Shown in pieces: positions 46,801 through 54,535 of a DNA stretch of 64,000 nucleotides (positions within the stretch are counted from its first letter, which is position 1; every line of letters starts with the position of its first letter). The DNA comes from Candidatus Poribacteria bacterium (GTDB lineage Bacteria > Poribacteria > WGA-4E > WGA-3G). The translations under genes and the position numbers were made by a program. The DNA is taken from contig JAPPIG010000043.1 in NCBI GenBank assembly GCA_028820635.1, positions 1-64,000 on the forward strand. Direction: 5' to 3'. Under the pieces are notes generated by a model. That model was not told the DNA's origin. It did not search any database and worked only from the letters and a program-made list of their open reading frames with translations.

Positions 46801-46970
46801 TGTTAGAAAAGCACAAAATCGAATATACCGACAATCCTGACGCAGCGAAGACTTTAGTGGAAATGGGTGAATCACCTGCAACACAAGGTATTGAACCTAT
46901 TGAACTTGCAGCGTGGACTTCTATCGCACGTGTGGTTTTGAACTTGCATGAAACTATTACGCGATATTAA
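43884..46970 (+). CDS. DUF1549/DUF1553 protein with cytochrome c-type heme site (PSCyt1-PSCyt2-PSD1)
   Basis: The 1028-residue exported protein has a signal peptide (YLLVIALLLTTTTQFADA). A PSCyt1 heme domain follows with C56-YA-C59-H60, then DUF1549 (PSCyt2) with a second CxxCH at 344-348 (GCAQCHDHKFDPYTAKDFYS), an inserted carbohydrate-binding-like region (about 450-630), and DUF1553 (PSD1; RTFVNRLWALYFGTGIS, NTPMQALTLLNDPTYVEAAR). These proteins are abundant in Planctomycetes and relatives and are suspected to act in polysaccharide breakdown. The ATG at 43884 follows GAGGAGGAG. Its usual DUF1501 partner is 4.9 kb downstream. Confidence 0.93.
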   Translation: MFRTYQQRKLFSLMPLCKGFIYLLVIALLLTTTTQFADAKKIQFDRDIRPILSDKCYACHGPDPAVRQANLRLDIKEGAFSEPSGYPIIVPGDPENSELVLRITHEDIDRRMPPQTSNRQPTQEQIDTLIQWIKEGAEWEEHWAYNSPKRVELPEVKSPDWVHNPIDQFILGKLEAEGLEPSSEADKRTLIRRLHFDLTGLLPTPAEVDQFVRDERPEAYEDLVNRLLSKPQYGERLAIYWLDLVRYADTSGYHSDENVSVWPYRDYVIKAFNDNMPFDQFTLENLAGDLLPNASPDQKVASGYNRLNQTTAEGGAQAKEYLAIYAADRVRTTASVWLGATLGCAQCHDHKFDPYTAKDFYSFAAFFADIQGPGVYGGGSKWDPVVMLPSSEQQAKLEEIDDELVRLRKVFELSSPGLQAEQTEWEEETRSFLTSTEDADFAWVDDAQSNGGRTEGAWKFVGKNEGPVFSKERSRVQTAAPEQLVQHAFRGANRKLTLAEGDKLFAYVWLDPENPPKTIMLQWNDGNWEHRAFWGEDKIKHGEIGSDTPGHKPMGELPHLGEWVRLEVEPAIVGLKAGSVLNGMAFTQFGGKAYWDMAGIATTLGAATKNTHDDVVIKAIQVDSFVRTTNQRKQIADYYRRIAPALDGIRNQIADLERQKNEINSKSPYSLTTVSVQPRTTRILPRGNWLDDSGDIVEPIIPEFLGDLGIKNRRATRLDLAKWVVSKNNPLTARTFVNRLWALYFGTGISRVLDDLGAQGEPPVHSDLLDWLAVEFMESGWNVKHMVKLIVSSNAYRQSSKPNEVLREKDPYNRLIARQSRWRLDAEIVRDNALLLSGLLIPKIGGPSVRPYQPVGYYSNLNFPKRRYVHDKGESQYRRGLYTHWQRTFLHPSMMAFDAPSRQECTAERSTSNTPMQALTLLNDPTYVEAARVFAARTIKEGGQTPEDRINWAYHRALSRLPQPKELEIMTGLLEKHKIEYTDNPDAAKTLVEMGESPATQGIEPIELAAWTSIARVVLNLHETITRY

Positions 46971-47007
46971 CGCTAATACAGTATTCTGAGAAAGTTTGTG
47001 AGGCAAC

Positions 47008-47331
47008 ATGGAACTCAAAAAACTCAAAAAAGTGATTTACAGGATCACGTTAGTTCTGTCGATTCTATTAGGTTTAGTAGGTGGCGTAATAAATGTCGTG
47101 CGGACACTAATGGTTCAAATTCTCATGGATGGAACAGGCAACCCTATACTTCTTCGAAAGCTCTGGCTAATAGAGGAAGGACTGCTGGAAAATCCTGTCA
47201 GCTTTCTTGTCGGTTTCGTTCTATGTTTTGGCTTTACTTGGTTACTGTATTTTGCTGCATATTGGATTATAAAAAGTTTCGTAATTAAAGAGGAGAAAGA
47301 GCAAACTATTGAAAGTGATTCAATCTACTAA
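47008..47331 (+). CDS. Small membrane protein, family member A
   Basis: The 107-residue protein has two membrane helices: YRITLVLSILLGLVGGVI near the N-terminus and WLLYFAAYWIIKSFVI near the C-terminus. The same plan (RxTLVLS-I-G-xGG, then a Y-rich second helix) recurs in the products of 48394-48756 and 51011-51316. The start ATG follows GTGAGGCAAC. No function is recognised. Confidence 0.65.
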   Translation: MELKKLKKVIYRITLVLSILLGLVGGVINVVRTLMVQILMDGTGNPILLRKLWLIEEGLLENPVSFLVGFVLCFGFTWLLYFAAYWIIKSFVIKEEKEQTIESDSIY

Positions 47332-47732
47332 ACCTGTTAGCTAAGCTGTCAATTGGCGATTTGCAAGAATCGCGGACTACAATAATATGTTGACGAAGCA
47401 CTAAATTTGTTATAAAGGTTTTATGGATGAGGACTGATAAGCCTTGCGAAGGACACTTATGGGTTAGGATGTTGGATGCTAATTTCTGTGTTTATACAAA
47501 CATGGGAATTCAGAAACCTTCCGTAGCACAATGTGCTTTTGTTACTACAGTCAATCTCATAAATCGTTAAACACGGTTCTCGCCAGAAAATTCAACTCTA
47601 TCGTAGGGGCGGGTCCCTGTACCCGCTTGTTGCTTGGCACGTTCTATGCAATGGCGAGGCACAGGCACCTCGCCCTACAAATGATTTATGAGATACGCTC
47701 TAATAACAGAAATCTGTTATTAAAAGTGTTTA
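47332..47732. other. 400-bp gap with a dispersed repeat
   Basis: Contains a repeat at about 47603-47688 with near-inverted ends (CGTAGGGGCGGGTCCCTGTA and a GGCACCTCGCCCTACAAA end). The open frame that runs through it has no support as a gene. Confidence 0.55.
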
Positions 47733-47987
47733 ATGAATAAACGACATGAAAGAACTTTAAATGCTATTTTTAGAACGCCGGTTCCGAAGACGTTAAAATG
47801 GCGACAAATAGAGTCTCTGTTGGTAGCATGTGGGGCAAAAACGATTGAGGGTAGAGGATCAAGAGTAAGGTTTGAATTGAATGGCGTTACAGCAACATTT
47901 CACCGGCCTCACAATCAAAAAGAAGCACGCCCCTACCAGGTGAAGGACGCTCGGCGTTTTTTAGAAAGAGCAGGTATAATTCCATGA
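47733..47987 (+). CDS. hicA: HicA-family mRNA interferase toxin
   Basis: The 84-residue protein matches the HicA fold (double-stranded RNA-binding-like): TLKWRQIESLLVACGAK, GRGSRVRFELNG, and the catalytic His in ATFHRPH, then the C-terminal VKDARRFLERAGI. Toxins of this family cut mRNA when not bound by HicB. Its stop overlaps the HicB start by 4 bp (ATGA), so the pair is translationally coupled. Confidence 0.92.
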   Translation: MNKRHERTLNAIFRTPVPKTLKWRQIESLLVACGAKTIEGRGSRVRFELNGVTATFHRPHNQKEARPYQVKDARRFLERAGIIP

Positions 47988-48346
47988 AATACAAAAGTTA
48001 CAGTGCACGTATTGAGTACAGTGAAGAAGATGGGTGCCTTGTAGGTCATATCGCAGGAATTACCGACATCGTTGGTTTCCACGGAGACACTATTTCAGAA
48101 CTTCAAGAGGCTTTTGAAGAAGCTGTAGAAGATTATCTGGAAATGTGCCAGAGACTAAATAAGCCACCACAAAAACCATATTCTGGCGATTTAAGGTTGC
48201 GAATTCCTCCAGACATCCATGTAGCTATTGCAAGAGCTGCAAAAGCGAGCGGAAAAGATCTTGAGCAATGGATAACGGATACCTTCAGTCATGCTATAAG
48301 ACAAAAATCGCAAATTGACATCGAACATTATCCAGATTCAAAATAA
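47984..48346 (+). CDS. hicB: HicB-family antitoxin
   Basis: The 120-residue protein has the HicB partial RNase H-like fold (YSEEDGCLVGHIAGI, GDTISELQEAFEEAVEDYLE) and a C-terminal ribbon-helix-helix-like DNA-binding part (LRLRIPPDIHVAIARAAKAS). It neutralises HicA and probably represses the operon. It overlaps hicA by 4 bp. Confidence 0.92.
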   Translation: MKYKSYSARIEYSEEDGCLVGHIAGITDIVGFHGDTISELQEAFEEAVEDYLEMCQRLNKPPQKPYSGDLRLRIPPDIHVAIARAAKASGKDLEQWITDTFSHAIRQKSQIDIEHYPDSK

Positions 48347-48393
48347 GCAATAGAAGTTATAATGAAGTCCAAAAATGGAAAATTGTATCTACT

Positions 48394-48756
48394 TTGCTTG
48401 TGATTTTATGCATTCTATTTGGAATTGCAAGCGGAATTTATTTCGAATTTGCGGGTGAGAGTGCAGATAATGAGGAAAACGCTACAAATTGGAAAAGAGG
48501 ATTTTTTAGATTAACGCTTGTTCTGTCAGTCATTGTTGGCATTTTGGGAGGCACGTTTTTCGCATCTCTTGCTAAGAAGGGAAAACTTGCAGATGAGGAT
48601 GATGGAGATCCGCCATCAAAAGTTTTCACGGTTCCAAAATTTGCTTTTCTGGTTTATTTTGTCTGGTTCTTGATATTCGTTTGGTTGGCATACTTCATAA
48701 TTCAATGGCCCGTTTACTACCTCGTCATTTTTGTCATAAAGGGTTTCATAGGTTAA
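48394..48756 (+). CDS. Small membrane protein, family member B
   Basis: The 120-residue protein has three hydrophobic stretches. The middle one (FFRLTLVLSVIVGILGG) is the family motif shared with the products of 47008 and 51011, and the last is YFVWFLIFVWLAYFI. The start is uncertain: a TTG at 48394 is used here, the frame stays open upstream without an ATG, and no good Shine-Dalgarno is visible. No function is recognised. Confidence 0.55.
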   Translation: MLVILCILFGIASGIYFEFAGESADNEENATNWKRGFFRLTLVLSVIVGILGGTFFASLAKKGKLADEDDGDPPSKVFTVPKFAFLVYFVWFLIFVWLAYFIIQWPVYYLVIFVIKGFIG

Positions 48757-48794
48757 TAGCATAGATTAAAAAATTGACAATAGGAGAAATAGGT

Positions 48795-49805
48795 ATGAGA
48801 TTGCTGTTGGTTTTTTGCATAATCACCTTGATGCTGCTGTGTTCAACGGTATGTCCCCTTTTTGCCAAAGCCCCGACAACGCCCAAAATTCTGTTCACCT
48901 CAAGGCGGGACGGCAATTATGAGGTCTACATGATGAATCCGGATGGTTCTGAACAGGTGAACTTAACACAGCATCCCGCCATCGATCTTGAGGCAGCTTG
49001 GTCTCCGACCGGTGAGCAGATTCTCTTCGTCTCGGATCGTGAGGGCACGCGAGACCTATATTTGATGGATCCCGATGGTTCGAATGTCCGCCGCGTCTTC
49101 AAGCAAAAAGCAGACGTTTGGAGAACAGCACCTACTTGGTCTCCTGATGGCAAACAGTTTGCTTACATGTCCAAGGACTGGAACGCTTTAAAGTTCCTTC
49201 TCTATATTGTGACGCTTGGGGAAGAAGACGCAGAACTCATCGGGGATGGGGGTTCACCGGCGTGGTCTCCTGATGGTTCAGAAATAGCCTGCAGTGCACG
49301 TTCACGACTTACGTTTATCAACGTCCACACACAAGAACGAGAACAACCGCTACCCGAAGAAGTACTACGATGGCAATTGCAATACGGTCTGTCCTGGTCT
49401 ACTGCGGGTGACAAAATCGCCTTTGCTGCGAACAAGCATCCGTTGCCGGAAGTCTTGGATAGGGACCTGCACCGCGCATGGAAGAACAAACAGACGATCT
49501 ACATTGTGAACCGCGACGGCACCGGTCTCCGGCAGCTTGTTGAGGAAGCCGGTTCCTATGCCGAGTGGCCTGAGTTGTCACCGGATGGAGAGGAAGTGCT
49601 CTATACAAAGGAAATTAACTGGGCGTTCCAAATTCTCAAACTTCACGTGAACAGCGGGGTGCGGACGCAGCTGACGTTTATTGGTGGCGGTGCCGTACCA
49701 AATTTTGGCGGGGATTGGTTTGATCCTGGGCATGCAGATAGGTTGCCGGTATCACCTCAGTCAGATATGTTAACGTCAACATGGGGAGAACTAAAGAAGG
49801 AGTAG
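48795..49805 (+). CDS. Exported TolB-like PD40 beta-propeller protein (copy 1)
   Basis: The 336-residue protein has a signal peptide (LLLVFCIITLMLLCSTVCPLFA) and repeated PD40/WD40-like units with WSPDGKQFAY, WSPTGEQILFVSDREG and YLMDPDGSNVRR, as in TolB and related propellers. I prefer the ATG at 48795 (after AGGAGAAATAGG) over the TTG at 48774, as this also matches the length of its tandem copy. Such proteins bind other proteins or oligosaccharides in the periplasm; partner unknown. Confidence 0.88.
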   Translation: MRLLLVFCIITLMLLCSTVCPLFAKAPTTPKILFTSRRDGNYEVYMMNPDGSEQVNLTQHPAIDLEAAWSPTGEQILFVSDREGTRDLYLMDPDGSNVRRVFKQKADVWRTAPTWSPDGKQFAYMSKDWNALKFLLYIVTLGEEDAELIGDGGSPAWSPDGSEIACSARSRLTFINVHTQEREQPLPEEVLRWQLQYGLSWSTAGDKIAFAANKHPLPEVLDRDLHRAWKNKQTIYIVNRDGTGLRQLVEEAGSYAEWPELSPDGEEVLYTKEINWAFQILKLHVNSGVRTQLTFIGGGAVPNFGGDWFDPGHADRLPVSPQSDMLTSTWGELKKE

Positions 49806-49838
49806 AGCGATTAGACCTCTTGAAATGGAGAATCAGGT

Positions 49839-50849
49839 ATGAGATTGATATTATTTTTTTCTCTAATCATCTTGGTGCTGATATGTGGGACGGTGTGTGA
49901 ACTTTTTGCCAAAGCTCCGACAACGCCAAAAATTCTGTTTACCTCCACACGAGATGGCAATCGGGAGGTTTACATGATGAATCCGGATGGCAGTGGACAA
50001 GTGAACTTAACAAAGCATCATGCCTCTGATTTTGGTGCTGTGTGGTCTCCAACTGGAGAGCAGATTCTTTTCGTCTCTGATCGCCAGGGCACGCGGGTGC
50101 GGGACCTCTATTTGATGAACGCTGATGGCACGAATGTCCGTCGCGTCTTCAAGAAAAAAATAGAGGCTTGGAGAGGCAATGTGACGTGGTCTCCTGATGG
50201 CAAACAGTTCGCTTACATATCCACGGACCGGATCCGTATCAGGTCGAGTCTCTATCTTGGGACTTTTGGCGAAGAAGATGCTGAAAACCTCCCGTATGGA
50301 GGTTCACCGGCGTGGTCTCCTGATGGTAAAGAGATCGCTTGCTCTGTAGGACACCCCAAAGGGTCTCGACTTACGTTTATCAACGTCCGCACAAGAAAGT
50401 TGGAACGACCAATACCCGATAAAACTCTTCGGTGGCAACGCCAACCATCTTGGTCTGCTGCGGGTGATAAACTGGCGATTTCAGGTAACAAGCATCCGTT
50501 ACCGGTAATCTTAGATAGAGACCTGCACAACGCATGGGCGGATAAATACGTCATCTACATCGTTAACCGCGACGGCACTGGACTGCGGCAACTCGTTGAC
50601 GAAGCCGGTTCCGATGCACGGTTGCCTGTGTTATCGCCGGACGGTTCGGAAGTGCTTTATACACAGGAAATTAACGGACAGTCCCAAATCTTCAAGATTG
50701 ATGTAAACAGTGGGCTTCGGACGCAGCTGACGCATATTCACACGAATACTGGTGGGGATTGGTTTGATCCGGCGTATACGAAGACATTGCCGGTTTCCCC
50801 TCAACCCGATTTGCTAACGACGACATGGGGACAACTGAAAAAGGAGTAG
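49839..50849 (+). CDS. Exported TolB-like PD40 beta-propeller protein (copy 2)
   Basis: The 336-residue protein is a tandem paralogue of the preceding gene. It shares LFAKAPTTPKILFTS, REVYMMNPDGS, the WSPDGK blades and the C-terminal end TTWGQLKKE. It has its own signal peptide. The gap is only 33 bp, so they are likely co-transcribed. High similarity points to recent duplication. Confidence 0.88.
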   Translation: MRLILFFSLIILVLICGTVCELFAKAPTTPKILFTSTRDGNREVYMMNPDGSGQVNLTKHHASDFGAVWSPTGEQILFVSDRQGTRVRDLYLMNADGTNVRRVFKKKIEAWRGNVTWSPDGKQFAYISTDRIRIRSSLYLGTFGEEDAENLPYGGSPAWSPDGKEIACSVGHPKGSRLTFINVRTRKLERPIPDKTLRWQRQPSWSAAGDKLAISGNKHPLPVILDRDLHNAWADKYVIYIVNRDGTGLRQLVDEAGSDARLPVLSPDGSEVLYTQEINGQSQIFKIDVNSGLRTQLTHIHTNTGGDWFDPAYTKTLPVSPQPDLLTTTWGQLKKE

Positions 50850-51010
50850 AGACTTTGGGTCTTCTTGAGATGAGTTTGGCAGAATTATCCAGCGGTACGT
50901 TTATAGTAAATTATGTAAAGTTAATTGTAGAATCCACTATAATACATCGTTTTTCGTATTAGAAAGGTTTACGGGTTGATGCATGTAAGTTTCCTATGGA
51001 GACACTATAA

Positions 51011-51316
51011 ATGATGATAGGATTTTTCAAGAAGGCATTAAATGCTAAAAAAGGACCCTTTAGATTAACACTTGTTTTATCCATTATAATTGGGGGATTT
51101 TTAGGTAACAAAGCGGGACAACTACAAGATCGGAGCTATGATGGCTGGTTTGATTTCTTGACATGGTTTCTCGGTGGTCAATATGGGTCTACCTATTATG
51201 CACACGTTTTTCAATTGGAAAAATTTATGGCAGTGTTTTTTGGAACTTCTGCTATCATTTGGTCAATTTACTTCATCATTTATTGGATTGCAGTAGGTTT
51301 TACGAATAAAGAATAA
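51011..51316 (+). CDS. Small membrane protein, family member C
   Basis: The 101-residue protein has the family motif FRLTLVLSIIIGGFLG and a second helix with SIYFIIYWIAVGF, matching 47008-47331 closely. The intervening loop differs. The ATG at 51011 follows GGAGACACTATAA. No function is recognised. Confidence 0.62.
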   Translation: MMIGFFKKALNAKKGPFRLTLVLSIIIGGFLGNKAGQLQDRSYDGWFDFLTWFLGGQYGSTYYAHVFQLEKFMAVFFGTSAIIWSIYFIIYWIAVGFTNKE

Positions 51317-51441
51317 GCAATTTAGTCCATTGAAATAGGTTAATTGGAGTGAAACATAGTAACTCATTTCTATAATAACGGGTAGTATAACACAATTCTG
51401 TATTATTGCATAAGTCCTAATGAAAAACAAGAGAGAATAAA

Positions 51442-51855
51442 ATGGAACAGACAACACGAATCGAACTCGCAAATCTGGATGATCTTGCTTTAGTAAGAGC
51501 AGACATTATGAACCCGGAAGATGTCCGGCGACTGACCGTCGAAAATGCACTCGTTGATACCGGCGCAACTGGACTCTGCTTACCAATACCGCTCATCGAA
51601 CAACTCGGACTCACGCCACTCAGAAAGATTCAAGCGGAAACCGCCAACGGCATTGTGACGCGTACCATTTATTCAGAGGTGGAATATACTGTCCTGGAAC
51701 GAAGCGACTCCATCCGGGTAACAGACCTTCCTGATGGCATGCCTGTGCTCCTTGGGCACATGATCTTGGAGGCATTAGACCTCTGTGTTGACATGAAAAT
51801 AGGTTTAATCCATAACCCCGCACATGATGGCGCATGGATGATAAAAATCCTCTGA
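51442..51855 (+). CDS. Retropepsin-like aspartic protease family protein
   Basis: The 137-residue protein contains the aspartyl-protease signature ALVDTGATGLCLP, with Asp in DTGA, and a following hydrophobic-hydrophobic-Gly turn (VLLGHMILEALDL). It is soluble with no signal peptide. Family members are single-domain, dimeric peptidases of mostly unknown substrate. Start ATG has weak support (AGAGAATAAA). It lies directly upstream of the DUF1501 gene with a 19-bp gap. Confidence 0.8.
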   Translation: MEQTTRIELANLDDLALVRADIMNPEDVRRLTVENALVDTGATGLCLPIPLIEQLGLTPLRKIQAETANGIVTRTIYSEVEYTVLERSDSIRVTDLPDGMPVLLGHMILEALDLCVDMKIGLIHNPAHDGAWMIKIL

Positions 51856-51874
51856 TAACTATGAAAGGAGAAAT

Positions 51875-53314
51875 ATGGCTATGGATATTCATGAAGAAAC
51901 AAAACTTCGCCTTACAAGGCGTACATTTTTAGGGAAAACAGCGCGCGGCATTGGGTCGCTTGCACTTGCATCCCTACTTACACCATCAATATTAGATGCA
52001 GCACCACAGGTTGAACGGTGGCCAGGTATAATTACTGAACCGCACGTACCACCGAAAGCGAAACGTATTATCCATCTTTGTATGGCAGGCGGTCCCTCAC
52101 ATTTAGAGACTTTAGATTACAAACCGAAACTGGCAGAAATGCACGGCGAACCGATGCCACAGTCGTTCACTAAAGGACAACCGATCGCGCAGCTGCAGGG
52201 ACAGGCAAATTCGCTTAAATGTCTTGGACCAACCCATGAATTCAAAAAATTCGGGGAGTCGGGACAGGAGATGAGTTCTGCATTTCCGCAAATCGGTAGC
52301 CTTGCAGACGACATTTGCATTGTGCGGTCTTTGCGAACTGAGCAGATCAATCACGATCCCGCTCATACTTTTATGAATACAGGCACTGCCATATCAGGAA
52401 GACCCAGCATGGGGTCGTGGCTGCTATACGGATTAGGTAGTGAAAACGAGAATCTTCCCGGATATGTCGTTCTAATTTCCTCGGGCGGTGGACAAGACCA
52501 ACCCATTGCTACGCGGCAATGGCATAGCGGGTTTCTACCGGGGCAATTTCAAGGTGTTCAGTTCCATTCAAGTGGCGATCCTGTTCATTATGTCTCCAGT
52601 CCTGGCGGTGTCAGTCAGGAACAGCAGCATGACGTTGTTGGAGCAGTGCAAACCTTGAACAGCATGTTGAACGAAACGGTTGACGACCCAACAATTGCAA
52701 CGCGTATCAATCAATATGAGATGGCATTTCGCATGCAGACAAGTGTTCCAGAATTGACCGACATATCCAAAGAACCTCAGGACATTCTTGATATGTACGG
52801 TGCCAAACCGGGGGACGGATCGTATGCATCAAACTGTCTACTTGCGCGAAGGTTAGCAGAACGCGGTGTCCGTTTTATTCAACTCTATCACCGCGGTTGG
52901 GACCATCACGGTGGAATACAGAATGCCATCAAAACAACCTCTGGCTATGTTGATAAGGCAACTGCGGCACTCGTTAACGATCTGAAACAGCGCGGCATGT
53001 TAGATGAGACTTTGGTTATTTGGGGTGGAGAATTCGGGCGGACACCGATGGCACAAGGTAGTGGACGCGACCACCACATCAAAGGATTTTCTATGTGGAT
53101 GGCAGGCGGCGGTGTCAAAGGTGGTATCAGTTACGGCAATACGGATGAACTTGGCTACAATGCCGTTGAAAACATCGTGCATGTGCATGACTTCCATGCT
53201 ACAATGCTCCATCTGTTCGGTATTGACCATGAAAAATTAACGTATCGCTTCCAAGGTCGAGATTTCCGTCTCACAGACGTGCACGGGCATGTTGTCCGCG
53301 ATATTTTAGCGTAG
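51875..53314 (+). CDS. DUF1501 protein, Tat-exported
   Basis: The 479-residue protein has a twin-arginine signal (RRTFLGKTARGIGSLALASL) and the DUF1501 sulfatase/alkaline-phosphatase-like fold with CMAGGPSHLETLDYKP, HRGWDHHGG, WGGEFGRTPMAQG and HHIKGFSMWMAGGGVKGG. DUF1501 genes usually sit right after a DUF1549/DUF1553 gene, as one transcription unit; here the partner at 43884-46970 is separated by several other genes. Strong Shine-Dalgarno (AAAGGAG). Confidence 0.93.
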   Translation: MAMDIHEETKLRLTRRTFLGKTARGIGSLALASLLTPSILDAAPQVERWPGIITEPHVPPKAKRIIHLCMAGGPSHLETLDYKPKLAEMHGEPMPQSFTKGQPIAQLQGQANSLKCLGPTHEFKKFGESGQEMSSAFPQIGSLADDICIVRSLRTEQINHDPAHTFMNTGTAISGRPSMGSWLLYGLGSENENLPGYVVLISSGGGQDQPIATRQWHSGFLPGQFQGVQFHSSGDPVHYVSSPGGVSQEQQHDVVGAVQTLNSMLNETVDDPTIATRINQYEMAFRMQTSVPELTDISKEPQDILDMYGAKPGDGSYASNCLLARRLAERGVRFIQLYHRGWDHHGGIQNAIKTTSGYVDKATAALVNDLKQRGMLDETLVIWGGEFGRTPMAQGSGRDHHIKGFSMWMAGGGVKGGISYGNTDELGYNAVENIVHVHDFHATMLHLFGIDHEKLTYRFQGRDFRLTDVHGHVVRDILA

Positions 53315-53387
53315 TAGGCACACTCTACCGTGTCATCAGCTATTTTACTAATTGAACCGTAAACAAACAGGAAGGAAATTAACCAAT

Positions 53388-54419
53388 ATGCCAAGAGAAC
53401 TTATAGCACCTGCCCAGGAACAGGTTGCTTTCCGAGAATATGAAAGTCCACCGTTACAAGCTAATCAAATTCGAGTCAAAAGCCAATTTGGTGCCGCTAA
53501 ACACGGTTCAGAGATGGCATCGTATAAGGGCTATGCTGGTCCACGCGGTGGCTATGATGGTGAATATAAAATCTTTCGAGCAAACGGTTCTGGAATGGTA
53601 AATTACCCTTCGGGACTTGGGAACATGTGTGTTGGCGAGGTGACTGAGGTCGGTGAGGACGTTACCGAAATTGAGGTTGGAGAGCGAGTTTTTCGGCACA
53701 GTTCTTTTCGCGAGGAACATGTTTGGGGTGCAGCTGGTACCCGTAAACTACCTGATGGCGTTCCGTGGCAGGCAGCTGTCTGTTTAGATCCAACAGATTT
53801 TGCCTTGGGTGCAGTGCGCGACGGTCATATCCGGATTGGTGATGCTGTGGCAGTCTTTGGACTCGGTGGAATCGGACTGATGGCACTTCAGCTTGCGAAG
53901 TTGGCGGGGGCATATCCTGTTATTGGTGTTGATCCACTTGAACTGCGCCGCAATGTAGCTCTTGAATGTGGTGCTGATGTGGTCATTGACCCGGTAGAAG
54001 AGGATGCGGGTTTGGAAATTAAAAAAGCTACTGACAAGCGTGGTGCTGATGTTTGCATTGAATACAGCGGTCATCACATGGCACTGCAACATGCTATCCG
54101 GGGCGCGGCGTATTTAGGTACAGTTGTCGCTGGGGCATGGCCCGGTACCTACCCAGCAGGATTGGATCTCGGTGCCGAAGCGCATTTCAATCGACCGACT
54201 ATTATCTTCTCACGCGCTTGTAGCGAACCGAATCCCGAATATCCAAACTGGAATGAAGGTAGACTCTTTGAGATCAGTTTAAGACTCTTGTATGATGGCA
54301 GTCTGAAATCTGAACCTGTTATTTATCCTGTTGTCGATTTTGACAACTTGTTGGATGAATATCCGAAGATCGCAACGCACCCAGGTGAGAATGTAAAATT
54401 AGGCGTTCGATTTGCATAA
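53388..54419 (+). CDS. Zinc-type alcohol dehydrogenase-like protein (MDR superfamily)
   Basis: The 343-residue protein has the MDR layout: an N-terminal GroES-like domain with GNMCVGEVTEVGEDVTEIEVGERV and a Rossmann domain with VFGLGGIGLMALQLAKL. The usual structural-zinc cysteine lobe is lacking. The start is the ATG at 53388 after AGGAAGGA; the frame is open to a TTG at 53352. Substrate is unknown. Confidence 0.88.
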   Translation: MPRELIAPAQEQVAFREYESPPLQANQIRVKSQFGAAKHGSEMASYKGYAGPRGGYDGEYKIFRANGSGMVNYPSGLGNMCVGEVTEVGEDVTEIEVGERVFRHSSFREEHVWGAAGTRKLPDGVPWQAAVCLDPTDFALGAVRDGHIRIGDAVAVFGLGGIGLMALQLAKLAGAYPVIGVDPLELRRNVALECGADVVIDPVEEDAGLEIKKATDKRGADVCIEYSGHHMALQHAIRGAAYLGTVVAGAWPGTYPAGLDLGAEAHFNRPTIIFSRACSEPNPEYPNWNEGRLFEISLRLLYDGSLKSEPVIYPVVDFDNLLDEYPKIATHPGENVKLGVRFA

Positions 54420-54439
54420 CTGTGATTTTATGATATAAT
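54412..54439 (+). promoter_or_regulatory. Possible sigma70 promoter of the Ldh-family gene
   Basis: TTGCAT (54412-54417), 16-bp spacer, TATAAT (54434-54439). The leader to 54536 would begin at an imperfect inverted repeat (AGAGAACTCC at 54446-54455 against GGAGATTCTCT at 54489-54499). Confidence 0.4.
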
Positions 54440-54535
54440 GTGCATAGAGAACTCCTTTTTAGAGGGTTTCCTAACCTTATTTTACCAAGGAGATTCTCTT
54501 TAACAAATTAACTAACCCTTATACAGTATAAAAAT

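Noticed and set aside
47531-47740. 69-codon open frame upstream of hicA
   Set aside because: It spans the dispersed repeat at 47603-47688 and overlaps the hicA start.
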